From Caldilineaceae bacterium (GTDB lineage: Bacteria; Chloroflexota; Anaerolineae; Caldilineales; Caldilineaceae): a DNA stretch of 64,000 bases. Position 1 is the stretch's first letter; each line of letters begins with the position of its first letter. Where the stretch lies: the NCBI GenBank assembly GCA_020846635.1, contig JADLDO010000054.1:243656-307655 (forward strand), given 5' to 3'. Positions 9,243 to 16,837 of the stretch are shown here, one piece after another. A program made the position numbers and the translations under genes. The notes beneath the pieces are model-generated. The model was not told the origin of the DNA. It was given only the letters and a program-made list of their open reading frames with translations, and did not search any database.

Positions 9243-9890
9243 ATGCAACTCTACATTGCTCTTGCCCTGACCGCTGCGGCGTTGGTGGCCTGGTTCATGG
9301 CGCTGCGTCTGCCTGCACATGAGCCAGACACGAAAATAGTGGGCCTAAGCCTGGTGCCCCTCGCCGCATCTTGGCTGGTGGCGCTGTTGACCCCAGCCGC
9401 CGACAACATGCTCTATAAAGGGGCTGTGGTGCTGGGGCTGCTGCTCGCACTGCTTGCGCTGGCACTGCGCCAATCGAATTTCCTGCCAGGCTATGCCGCC
9501 CATGCCCATCTGCTGATCACCTATGCGCTCTATGCGCTTGCCTTCTCCTCTCAGACAAGCGGCTGGCCCACTCCCTTTGCGCTCATCCTCATTGTCATCG
9601 CCGGATTGCTCTATTATTGGCTCTTTCCGTCGCTCGCTGAGTTGTGGAGTTCTGTCGCCGTCTATGCGCTCCTGCTCTTTCTGGCGACCTGGCAGGCGCT
9701 TGAGCTTGCCGTACAGCAACCGAGCGCGTGGATCGGCTGGGCGGCCCTGGCGGGGATGCTGTTGGCAACCATCGCCACGCTGCTCGAGGCACAAGCTCGC
9801 TTCCGCACCTTCCGCCCCACGTGGGCCGCGGCAGCACTCCCCCTCTTTCTCATCGCCCAACTCGCCATCGCCTGGTCTGTCTGGGGCTAA
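9243..9890 (+). CDS. Multi-pass membrane protein of unknown function
   Basis: 215 residues that are almost entirely hydrophobic, with about seven predicted membrane helices and short loops. No motif identifies a family. An in-frame GTG at 9237 is an alternative start; neither has a strong ribosome binding site. It lies 40 bases after the baeRF gene, so the two may be co-transcribed, and it converges on the PD40 lipoprotein gene across a perfect hairpin. Confidence 0.65.
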   Translation: MQLYIALALTAAALVAWFMALRLPAHEPDTKIVGLSLVPLAASWLVALLTPAADNMLYKGAVVLGLLLALLALALRQSNFLPGYAAHAHLLITYALYALAFSSQTSGWPTPFALILIVIAGLLYYWLFPSLAELWSSVAVYALLLFLATWQALELAVQQPSAWIGWAALAGMLLATIATLLEAQARFRTFRPTWAAAALPLFLIAQLAIAWSVWG

Positions 9891-9909
9891 CCAACCTATG
9901 CCCAATAAA

Positions 9910-9943
9910 ACCCTCCCGGAAGCTTCTGAGCTTCCGGGAGGGT
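9910..9943. terminator. Bidirectional hairpin terminator between convergent genes
   Basis: A perfect 15-base-pair stem (ACCCTCCCGGAAGCT and its complement) closes a 4-base loop. On the minus strand the stem is followed by TTTTATT, a good U-rich tail, so it ends the PD40 lipoprotein message. The plus-strand side has little U tract and is a weaker terminator for the membrane-protein gene. Confidence 0.85.
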
Positions 9944-9976
9944 CGTTCTGCCAACTTAGGAATATCACAAACTCTT

Positions 9977-12001
9977 CTACTCTTGCGCTTCACTCTCCAC
10001 CAACAGCCCATAGACCAGCACAGTGCCATTCTCGCCGCTGCTGCTGCGCGTCCACACCTCATAGCCAGGGCTAACACGCTCATGCAAGATCGCAGGGGCG
10101 GCATCTGTGGGCGGCAGCGGAGCGCCGAGAATTCGCACCACGCCACCCAAATCCGTCACCATCAACAAAACATTCGCATTCGGCGCCAGCGCAACCGTCC
10201 ACGGCACATCAAAACGGGGAGCATGTCCCGCAGCATCCATCCTGAAGAAGGCGGCCCGGTCGCGGCTGTTGCTAAAATCGACCACAGGCTTAACTTCACC
10301 AGAGGCCACATCCACATAATAAGCCACCAACAGGGGTAAGCGCAGGTCACTGCTCAACGCTGCCACAACAAGCCCCTGACCATCCGCTGTCCATTGCAGG
10401 CCGCGCACAACCGCAGGCTGGTTGGACCATTGCGGCAGTGCCTCCTGCCATGCCACGGAGGTCGCCAACTGCTCCGGCTCCGCATCCACATCAACCAGAT
10501 CAATCAGCCATAAAGCCTGGCTCTCCGAGACATCCATCTCCTGGGCGGGAGCAATCGCCACTGCCAACTGCGAACCATCAGGTGCAATGGCCGAAGGGCC
10601 TTGCAGATAGAAACGCTGCCAGCCAAAGTGCACCATTCCATCTGCCAAACTCTCGTCAAACGTACGCACAACCTCCGGCTCTGCGTCTGTCTCCGGGTTG
10701 AGACGCATCAGGCTCAAGCCAAAGCCTCCCGGTGCGTCGGGCGTGCTGCGCCAGAAATAGAGATAGCCAGTTGCGGGATCCCACATCGGCAGATAATCCA
10801 GCGTAAAATCCCCCTCGATCTCTGCATAGCGTCCTGCTGCCTCGTCATCGGTGCGATTGATGGCTTCGCCCTTCACCGTGTCGAACAGCCAGATATCGCT
10901 CTCCAATGCCTGAGCCGCCGGATCCTCGCTGAACGCCAGCCAGTTGCTATCGGGCGACCAGACCAGATGATAGGGCAGGCCTTGATAACCAGCCACCGTA
11001 AAACAGTTTTGGCCCGCGCCCGAAACATCCGCAATGCAGAGTGTGGCTAACCGGCGCGCCTGTTCGGGCACCAGCCATGCCACCAAACTGCCATCCGGCG
11101 AAAGCTCCGCTGCCACAGGCACTACATCCTCAATTGCGTCCGTGAGCAGCCGCGATCCGGTAATTTGCACGCCTACCGGCAAGTCAGTGGGGAGTGTAAT
11201 CAATTGGCGCGGCACAACGGTAGAGCCCACTGTCGATTCTGGCGCGGGCGCAGGTTCAACGGCACTCGTCACTTGCTCTGTCTCCGTCAACGCCTCTACC
11301 ACCGTGATCTCTTGACTTTCCGTAACCGTCTCAGTCGTGGTGGCGACAACCGTTGCCGTTACTACGGAACTTGCCTCGATTGTAGCGGTTGGCTCATCCG
11401 TGGCTGTTGGCTCGGCTGTATTCGTCGGCTCGACGGTGGCTGTGGGTTCAACTGTGTCAGTTGGTTCCACCGTGTTTGTCGGCTCAACTGTATCCGTTGG
11501 CTCAACTGTATCCGTTGGCTCAACTGTGTCTGTTAGCTCATCCGTGTTCGTCACCTCGACTGTGATCGACTGTATCCGGGTTGGCTCCGACACGGTGACA
11601 GACTCCGTGAGGGTTGCCGATCCCGTAACGTCTTCCGACGCAACAATCCCCCCGGACGCTGTCACCATTTCCGATCCAGTAATATCCTCAGAGGTGGTTA
11701 CAAGTTCCGAAGTGGTGATCGCGCCTGTCGCGGTTAGCGTTTCCGTCACAGTGATCTCATCCGCAGCCGCCGCTTGGGACGCCGGCTCAACAGTCGCCGT
11801 TGGCGCTGCCACTTCCACAGTAGGCGATGCGATGGCTGCTGCCGTGGGTTCAACGGTAGCGGCTACCGTGGCGGTAGCCGCAGGTAGAGGGGTCAATGTT
11901 GGCACAGGGGTATCGGAAGGCTGTGAACGTGAACGGCCACAAGCCGCGCTCCACACCAATACACTGAGAAGAGCGACCACAAGGATCAATTTCCGCACCA
12001 T
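9977..12001 (-). CDS. Lipoprotein with Thr/Pro/Glu-rich stalk and PD40/TolB-like beta-propeller
   Basis: 674 residues. The N-terminus has a lipoprotein signal (hydrophobic stretch ending WSAAC, then GRSRS), so Cys about 21 is probably lipidated. Residues about 30-280 are low-complexity Thr/Ser/Val/Glu/Pro, including a run of six-residue units of the VEPTDT kind. From about 300 on the sequence resembles PD40/TolB beta-propeller blades: SPDGSLVAWLVPE, WSPDSNWLAFSEDP, APDGSQLAVAIAP, WTADGQGLVVAAL. It is probably a surface-anchored propeller held away from the membrane by a flexible stalk. The ligand is unknown. Confidence 0.75.
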   Translation of the reverse strand: MVRKLILVVALLSVLVWSAACGRSRSQPSDTPVPTLTPLPAATATVAATVEPTAAAIASPTVEVAAPTATVEPASQAAAADEITVTETLTATGAITTSELVTTSEDITGSEMVTASGGIVASEDVTGSATLTESVTVSEPTRIQSITVEVTNTDELTDTVEPTDTVEPTDTVEPTNTVEPTDTVEPTATVEPTNTAEPTATDEPTATIEASSVVTATVVATTTETVTESQEITVVEALTETEQVTSAVEPAPAPESTVGSTVVPRQLITLPTDLPVGVQITGSRLLTDAIEDVVPVAAELSPDGSLVAWLVPEQARRLATLCIADVSGAGQNCFTVAGYQGLPYHLVWSPDSNWLAFSEDPAAQALESDIWLFDTVKGEAINRTDDEAAGRYAEIEGDFTLDYLPMWDPATGYLYFWRSTPDAPGGFGLSLMRLNPETDAEPEVVRTFDESLADGMVHFGWQRFYLQGPSAIAPDGSQLAVAIAPAQEMDVSESQALWLIDLVDVDAEPEQLATSVAWQEALPQWSNQPAVVRGLQWTADGQGLVVAALSSDLRLPLLVAYYVDVASGEVKPVVDFSNSRDRAAFFRMDAAGHAPRFDVPWTVALAPNANVLLMVTDLGGVVRILGAPLPPTDAAPAILHERVSPGYEVWTRSSSGENGTVLVYGLLVESEAQE

Positions 12002-12345
12002 AAATCACTCCCTACATTGCATAAGAAAAGAAGAAGCATAAAAAGGAGTAACCAAAGCAAGCCAATGCGCCAACAGGGAGAAGGACGCGGCGCGCCCGCA
12101 CCTGTCAGTATAGTCACTTTCGCTCGATACGCAAAGCGTGTTTACGTAACTCAACTTACGCATCAGTCGCCGGACGCCATACAGTGGCTCCCGCGATCTC
12201 CTAGCAGCGCGCCCCCTCTGCTATACTGTTCGTCTGTACTCTGAAGTCATGAAGGAACCCTATGCACGCCGCACTACCCGCGCCAATCCAGCATTTACTG
12301 TTGTCCATTTACTGATGCCCATTTACTGTTCTCTAGGAATCACTG
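12002..12345 (+). other. Intergenic leader with a short upstream frame and 14-base tandem repeats
   Basis: No full gene is seen. A 34-codon frame starts at ATG 12249 and ends at a TGA (12351-12353) overlapping the start of the next gene. Inside it are three tandem copies of a 14-base unit beginning CATTTACTG (12292-12333). The frame has no convincing ribosome binding site. Confidence 0.4.
12292..12333. repeat. Three tandem 14-base repeats in the leader of the RNA methyltransferase gene
   Basis: Copies start at 12292, 12306 and 12320. All share CATTTACTG, and the last five bases vary (TTGTC, ATGCC, TTCTC). They lie directly upstream of the AGGA ribosome binding site of the methyltransferase gene. 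Confidence 0.7.
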
Positions 12346-13383
12346 TTGATTGAACTCTTTGCTGTAACCAACCGTGGGATCGAACCCATCAGCGCCGCAG
12401 AGATGGCTCGACTGCGCGGCATGAAGATTACCCAGATCGCCTACCGTCGCGTCCACGCGCACTTTGCGGGTCAACTTGCCGAGTTGCTCGCCCTGCGCAC
12501 TGTGGACGATCTCTTTATCCAGCTCGCCGAATGGCAGGGCATCGGCCCCCACCGCAGCACACTGGCGCTGCTGGAACAATTCGCCCTCGATCTGGGGCTT
12601 TGGCAAGCGGTCAAACTGCGCGCCGAGATTCGACCTTTGAGCGATTCTCCTACCTTTTCCGTCTCCGCCAATTTCGTTGGAAAGCGCAATTATACAACCG
12701 GCGAAATCAAGCTTGCCTTCGCCAAAAGCATTGAGACCATAACGGGCTGGCGCTATGTGGAAGATGACCGCGCCGGTGACATCAATCTTCGTCTCTTTAT
12801 CGAACACGAAACCGCTCTGGTGGGGATGCGCCTAGCGACCACCCCCCTCCACAGGCGACCCTACAAACAAGAACATCTCCCCGGCTCACTCAAACCTTCC
12901 GTGGCCGCGGCCCTGCTCTTTGTTGCCGCTGTTGCGCCTGCACAGACGGTTCTTGACCCTTGCTGCGGTACGGGAACGATCCTGATTGAGGCGGCCTTGC
13001 TCGGAGCTGGTGCAAAGGGGGGTGACAATGATGCGGCTGCGATTGCCGCCGCCCAAAGCAACGCCCAGGCTGCCAGCATCCAGATCGACGTACGCCTTTG
13101 GGATGCGCGCGCACTGCCCCTGGCTGACGGTTCGGTTGATCGCATCGTTAGCAACTTGCCCTGGGGTCGCCAGATCGAGGTAGAGAGCGACCTTGCCCAA
13201 TTTTACCAGGATGCTTGTGCCGAAATGGAGCGCGTCCTTGCCGGGGATGGTCGTATCGTGCTGCTCACCAATCTGCCCCACCTGGTCTCTTTTAGCCATC
13301 TGGCGCTCGAAAAGCAGTTCGAGATCAGCCTCTTTGGGCAGCAGCCTGCAATCTTGGTGTATCATCGGCAAAAGAAAAAATGA
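12346..13383 (+). CDS. THUMP-domain RNA methyltransferase (Trm14/TrmN- or RlmKL-like)
   Basis: 345 residues. The N-terminal about 160 residues form a THUMP RNA-binding region. Residues about 180-340 are a Rossmann methyltransferase with the SAM motif DPCCGTGTILIEAA and the catalytic NLPWG motif (an NPPY/NLPWG-type base-amine methylase motif), as in UPF0020-family guanine-N2 methyltransferases such as archaeal/bacterial Trm14/TrmN. The likely product is m2G in tRNA, but rRNA cannot be excluded. A TAG lies four codons upstream in frame, so translation must start at the TTG at 12346 (or the CTG before it); AGGA sits 8 bases upstream. Confidence 0.8.
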   Translation: MIELFAVTNRGIEPISAAEMARLRGMKITQIAYRRVHAHFAGQLAELLALRTVDDLFIQLAEWQGIGPHRSTLALLEQFALDLGLWQAVKLRAEIRPLSDSPTFSVSANFVGKRNYTTGEIKLAFAKSIETITGWRYVEDDRAGDINLRLFIEHETALVGMRLATTPLHRRPYKQEHLPGSLKPSVAAALLFVAAVAPAQTVLDPCCGTGTILIEAALLGAGAKGGDNDAAAIAAAQSNAQAASIQIDVRLWDARALPLADGSVDRIVSNLPWGRQIEVESDLAQFYQDACAEMERVLAGDGRIVLLTNLPHLVSFSHLALEKQFEISLFGQQPAILVYHRQKKK

Positions 13384-13416
13384 TCGAAGTGATAATTTCA
13401 AGGATTTTCGTCCACA

Positions 13417-14175
13417 ATGACCCGCCAGAACACCCCTTCTCGGAATGAACAACTGCAATATGGCGACCAGCTCATTTCCTATTCGGTGACGTATGCCAAG
13501 CGCAAGACGCTGGGCATCACCGTTCGCGCCGATCTCAGTGTCAACGTGCGCGCGCCACTGGAGAGCGACCTCGCTTCGGTAGCCGAGATCGTCCTCAAGC
13601 ATGCGCCGTGGATATTGCGCCAACAACAGAACTTTGCCGAACGCCCGCCCAAGCAGCCGCCACGCCGCGCCGAAGCAGAAGCAATCTATCGCTACCTGGG
13701 CCGCGATCTTCGGCTCAAGGTAATGAAATTGGCAGATAACCAACCGCTGCCTGAACAGATCAAAGTGGATAAAGATATTCTACGCGTTTGGGTAAAAGAC
13801 CCGCAGGACAAGAAACGCGTGGAGTCGTTGATCGAAAAATGGTACCGGCAGCAAGCCGAGATTGTCTTTCTGCGCCGGCTGCTTACACAATTTCCCCGCT
13901 TCAAGCAGTATCCAATCCACCTGCCGGAACTGGCGATCCGGCGCATGAAGGCACGCTGGGGAAGCTGTGGCACGAATGGCAAAATCACCCTCAACCTCAA
14001 GCTGATCCACGAAGACGAAGCCCTCATTGATTACGTGATCATCCATGAGCTTTGTCATCTCATCGAGCATAACCACAGCAAGCACTTCTACGCCCTACTC
14101 GACAGGATACTACCCGACTGGCGCGCCCGTCGTCAGCGCCTCAACGAGACCGCTGCGAATCACGAGACTGAGTGA
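13417..14175 (+). CDS. YgjP/WLM-type zinc metallopeptidase (M48-like, UPF/DUF45)
   Basis: 252 residues of the YgjP family. The zinc motif HELCHLIEHNHSKHFY is near residues 209-224, giving HExxH plus a later His/Glu region. Upstream is the characteristic MKARWGSCGTNGKITLNLKL segment. The N-terminal half carries the ITVRADLSVNVRAP strand typical of the family. It starts 33 bases after the RNA methyltransferase gene and is probably co-transcribed. The physiological substrate is unknown. Confidence 0.85.
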   Translation: MTRQNTPSRNEQLQYGDQLISYSVTYAKRKTLGITVRADLSVNVRAPLESDLASVAEIVLKHAPWILRQQQNFAERPPKQPPRRAEAEAIYRYLGRDLRLKVMKLADNQPLPEQIKVDKDILRVWVKDPQDKKRVESLIEKWYRQQAEIVFLRRLLTQFPRFKQYPIHLPELAIRRMKARWGSCGTNGKITLNLKLIHEDEALIDYVIIHELCHLIEHNHSKHFYALLDRILPDWRARRQRLNETAANHETE

Positions 14176-14266
14176 ACAGAGAACGATCGCATCCAACCAG
14201 AGAAGTCAGACGTGAATCTTTGAGAGATTCCACAAGTTCAGCGCGTTCACGAAAGCGGTAGACGCT

Positions 14267-15367
14267 ATGGAACCCTTAACCAGCCGGCCCGCAGGCGAAC
14301 AAGCAGCAGCAAATGAAGTGCCGCAGTCTGTGTCCAACCCACCTGCTTATTCGGCAAGCTGGCTCGACTATTTCTTCGATTGGGTACGGGCACTCCCAAT
14401 GCCGGTTTGGTTATTCTACCTCTGTCTCTGCCTTCTACTCTTGCTTCTGTTTAGTGGCCTCAGTTGGCTGGAAGGCTTACAACCGCTGGGCTTCACCTTG
14501 CTACTTGCAGTAGATAAGGCAGCATATATCGTCTACTACCTGGCCTTGATGCACTACCTTGACGGTACGGCTGGCCGCGCTCTCAGCCAATTCCGCCCAT
14601 TGTTGCAGGCGGACGAGAGCGACTTCGCCCGCTTGCACTATGAATTGACCACCTTGCCCGCTCGAAGCACACTGCTGGCGGGCGGCATCGGCATCCTCAT
14701 CACGATCATCAGCCTACAATTCGCACCCGCAGATCCCATTCTGGCCCAAGTCGTCCGCCAACCTTCGACTCAACTGGCATTTCTCGTCGGCAATGCTATC
14801 CTGGCGATTTGCGTCTACCATACAATTCGCCAATTGGGGATGGTGAGTCGCATCCATGCCACCGTTGCCTATCTCAACTTCTACCGGCGTGGGCCTGTTT
14901 ATGCGTTTTCACGGCTGACCGCACGCACAGCGTTGGGGTGGATTCTCGGCATCTCTTTAGGACTCAGCCCGCGCATTGCGCCATTTCTATCGACAGAGCA
15001 TATGTCTTGGTTCTGGCTGCTTTGGCTGCCCATCGTGCCATTGGCGGCCCTGGTCTTTGTCCTCCCGTTGGTTGGCGTACACCGCCTGCTGGCGCGAGAG
15101 AAAGCCCGTCTTCAGGATGACGTGGAGCAGCGGGTCGAGGCTGTCCTGCTGCGCGTGCACCGGCAGCAGGATGCAGACAAGCTCGGAGACGTGAGTGAAC
15201 TCAAGACCTTGTTGGACACGTTGCTGGTGGAGCGGGAGATGGCGGCAAAGCTGCCGACCTGGCCCTGGCAGCCGGGCACGCTGGCTGGCTTCGGCTCTGC
15301 CTTGCTGTTGCCTTTGGCAATCTGGCTGCTTCAGCAGCTCTTGATGGGGTGGTTTCCAGGTAATTAG
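14267..15367 (+). CDS. Multi-pass membrane protein with cytosolic coiled coil
   Basis: 366 residues with about six membrane segments (near residues 45-62, 82-100, 128-148, 165-180, 215-232 and 248-268) and one more at the C-terminus (about 345-362). Between them, residues about 275-330 are charged and helical (LLAREKARLQDDVEQRVEAVLLRVHRQQ), suggesting a coiled-coil cytosolic insert. No known family is recognised. Neighbouring genes give no function. Confidence 0.6.
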   Translation: MEPLTSRPAGEQAAANEVPQSVSNPPAYSASWLDYFFDWVRALPMPVWLFYLCLCLLLLLLFSGLSWLEGLQPLGFTLLLAVDKAAYIVYYLALMHYLDGTAGRALSQFRPLLQADESDFARLHYELTTLPARSTLLAGGIGILITIISLQFAPADPILAQVVRQPSTQLAFLVGNAILAICVYHTIRQLGMVSRIHATVAYLNFYRRGPVYAFSRLTARTALGWILGISLGLSPRIAPFLSTEHMSWFWLLWLPIVPLAALVFVLPLVGVHRLLAREKARLQDDVEQRVEAVLLRVHRQQDADKLGDVSELKTLLDTLLVEREMAAKLPTWPWQPGTLAGFGSALLLPLAIWLLQQLLMGWFPGN

Positions 15368-15613
15368 TGCAGGCGCATCCACCAGACAAATCGGGCAAGT
15401 GAGGCACCGGCATAGGCGTAAGACAGAGATGAAAGCGGTCGGGCTGCACGCCTCCGCGACACAACCTGTACTTCTGACCAGTATATAGACTATCCGAGTG
15501 TGCAATCCATTCGCAGGGTGATTGGTGTAATTTATGAGGCAATATACCTAGCCGGGATACACCAAGCCCGAAATTGGGACCAAGCATAGAATGGAGGTTG
15601 CGACACTGCGCTC

Positions 15614-15826
15614 ATGACCATACTCATTATCGGCTTTTTGCTCACCTCATTGCTTTGCACGATTGTGATCATCAGCGCTTGTGTCCTCAACGGTCGTACC
15701 GCTCCATACAGAAGCCTAGAGTTCCAGGCGAAGGACGACAAAGCGATGGAGTACCATCAAGAGCCGGTAGCATGCCAAGCTCACGGATATTACAGCAATC
15801 ACGCCGGATATCTCGCCCAAGAATAA
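15614..15826 (+). CDS. Possible small single-helix membrane protein
   Basis: 70 codons: the first 23 residues form a strong membrane helix (ILIIGFLLTSLLCTIVIISA), followed by a polar, His/Tyr-containing tail. No good ribosome binding site is visible and I know no homologue, so it may be spurious. A hairpin about 75 bases after its stop could end the transcript. Confidence 0.3.
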   Translation: MTILIIGFLLTSLLCTIVIISACVLNGRTAPYRSLEFQAKDDKAMEYHQEPVACQAHGYYSNHAGYLAQE

Positions 15827-15898
15827 CCAAAGCTTCGCCGGTACGAGAGTTTCGGGGGCGACGTATCATCATCGCTTACGTCTGCGAGTCTGCCTGAA

Positions 15899-15933
15899 AT
15901 CCCTTGCCACCTGCTTCATGGGCGGCAAGGGAT
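15899..15933. terminator. Hairpin, possible terminator
   Basis: A 10-base-pair stem (ATCCCTTGCC pairing with GGCAAGGGAT) encloses a 15-base loop. The U tract after it is poor, so this may be an RNA-stabilising hairpin instead of an efficient terminator. Confidence 0.4.
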
Positions 15934-16116
15934 TCGAGCTTGCCCACCCAACTATCCTCTTCTTTCTCCTTTGGTTCTCCCGCCCTCAGGGGCGACCTCC
16001 TCTGTTGTGAAATTATTCGAGAATATTGAAATCTATTTGACAGCGGCGCAGCAGGATTGCGGGCCTATACTAAGACTCCGCACATGGTATCTTGTTAGCA
16101 AGGTCTTAGCCGCACT

Positions 16117-16524
16117 ATGAAACCAGTTCGCACTGTACTCATCTGCGACGGAGAGAGCGAGGTTGCAGGATGGAATACAATCTTGAAGTTGTTGGAGATT
16201 AAGGCCGATTTGGCATCCACACGCCAGATCGTGCGTTCACCGATGGTTGTGGGAGGGTATGATCTCGTTATTCTCGATACGGGTGATGTGCAGAGCAACA
16301 TCGTACTGTGTCGTATGCTCCGTCCGGTCCACAAGGGCGTGCTCTTGTTGTGTGCAGACGATCCGGATGAGTCCTACCTCATGCAAGGATATGGCGCAGG
16401 GGCCGATGATGTTGTTGCCAAGTGTGCTGGGGCTCGACTGCTTCAGGCCAAGCTAGCAGCATGGTGTAGACGCATTGAGTGGAATGTGTTGCGCCGCTAC
16501 GGACTTCGTCCGCCGGAGGTCTAG
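16117..16524 (+). CDS. Stand-alone response-regulator receiver-like protein
   Basis: 135 residues resembling a CheY-type receiver: TVLICDGE near the N-terminus, LVILDTGD with the phospho-acceptor Asp (about residue 51), and GADDVVAKCAG near residue 100, which corresponds to the usual GADDYVTKPF. The early paired acidic residues are reduced to one Asp. No output domain follows; a short basic helix ends the protein. It could be a phosphate sink or connector, or a degenerate receiver. No cognate kinase is adjacent; the nearest hybrid kinase is at 49.9-52.5 kb. Confidence 0.6.
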   Translation: MKPVRTVLICDGESEVAGWNTILKLLEIKADLASTRQIVRSPMVVGGYDLVILDTGDVQSNIVLCRMLRPVHKGVLLLCADDPDESYLMQGYGAGADDVVAKCAGARLLQAKLAAWCRRIEWNVLRRYGLRPPEV

Positions 16525-16539
16525 CGTCACGAGTCCGTT

Positions 16540-16740
16540 TTACACCGCTGCAACTTCGGCTAGGTATTGATGAACGGAGCCAACCGCCACTGACACCTTC
16601 GCCAACGGCCCCGGCGACACGCTTTACAGAGCCGTAGCGCGCATCGCCTACAGCAAAGACGCCCGGCATACTGGTCTTGAAAGGAAGCGGCGGACGATCC
16701 AATGACCATGCCTGCACAGGAATGTCGCGGCCTGTCATGA
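16540..16740 (-). pseudogene. Remnant of a thioredoxin-reductase-like FAD/NAD(P) oxidoreductase (C-terminus only, frameshifted)
   Basis: On the minus strand the translation reads TGRDI, then WSLDRPPLPFKTSMPGVF, AVGDARYGSVKRVA and GAVGEG. This is the conserved C-terminal block of thioredoxin-reductase-like flavoproteins, with the FAD-binding GVFAVGD motif. After GEG the frame breaks. In the neighbouring frame the expected ending (SVAVGSVHQYLAEVAAV then TAA at 16540-16542) continues. The N-terminal about 250 residues of the enzyme are missing, and the fragment abuts a terminator hairpin at 16740. It is therefore a decayed gene fragment with a single-base frameshift. Confidence 0.75.
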
Positions 16741-16775
16741 AAAGGCAGGGTTGGTACGTCGCCACCCTGCCTTTT
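16740..16775. terminator. Bidirectional rho-independent terminator
   Basis: A 12-base-pair stem with A-tract and T-tract ends (AAAAGGCAGGGT and ACCCTGCCTTTT) and a 12-base loop. It lies 63 bases after the stop codon of the Ig-repeat protein gene on the minus strand and has a U-rich descending arm on both strands. Confidence 0.85.
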
Positions 16776-16837
16776 CTCATAGGAACGAATTACCACTCCT
16801 GATCTTCTACTGCCGCTCCTCTATTACCACCAATCTT

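Noticed and set aside
11337..12041. 234-codon Val/Ser/Thr-rich frame opposite the PD40 lipoprotein stalk
   Set aside because: It is the complement of the low-complexity Thr/Glu/Pro stalk.
12017..12244. 75-codon frame in the intergenic region
   Set aside because: Low-complexity basic translation without ribosome binding site or family match.
16037..16071. TTGACA and TATACT before the receiver gene as a promoter
   Set aside because: The spacer is 23 bases, too long for a standard sigma70 promoter.
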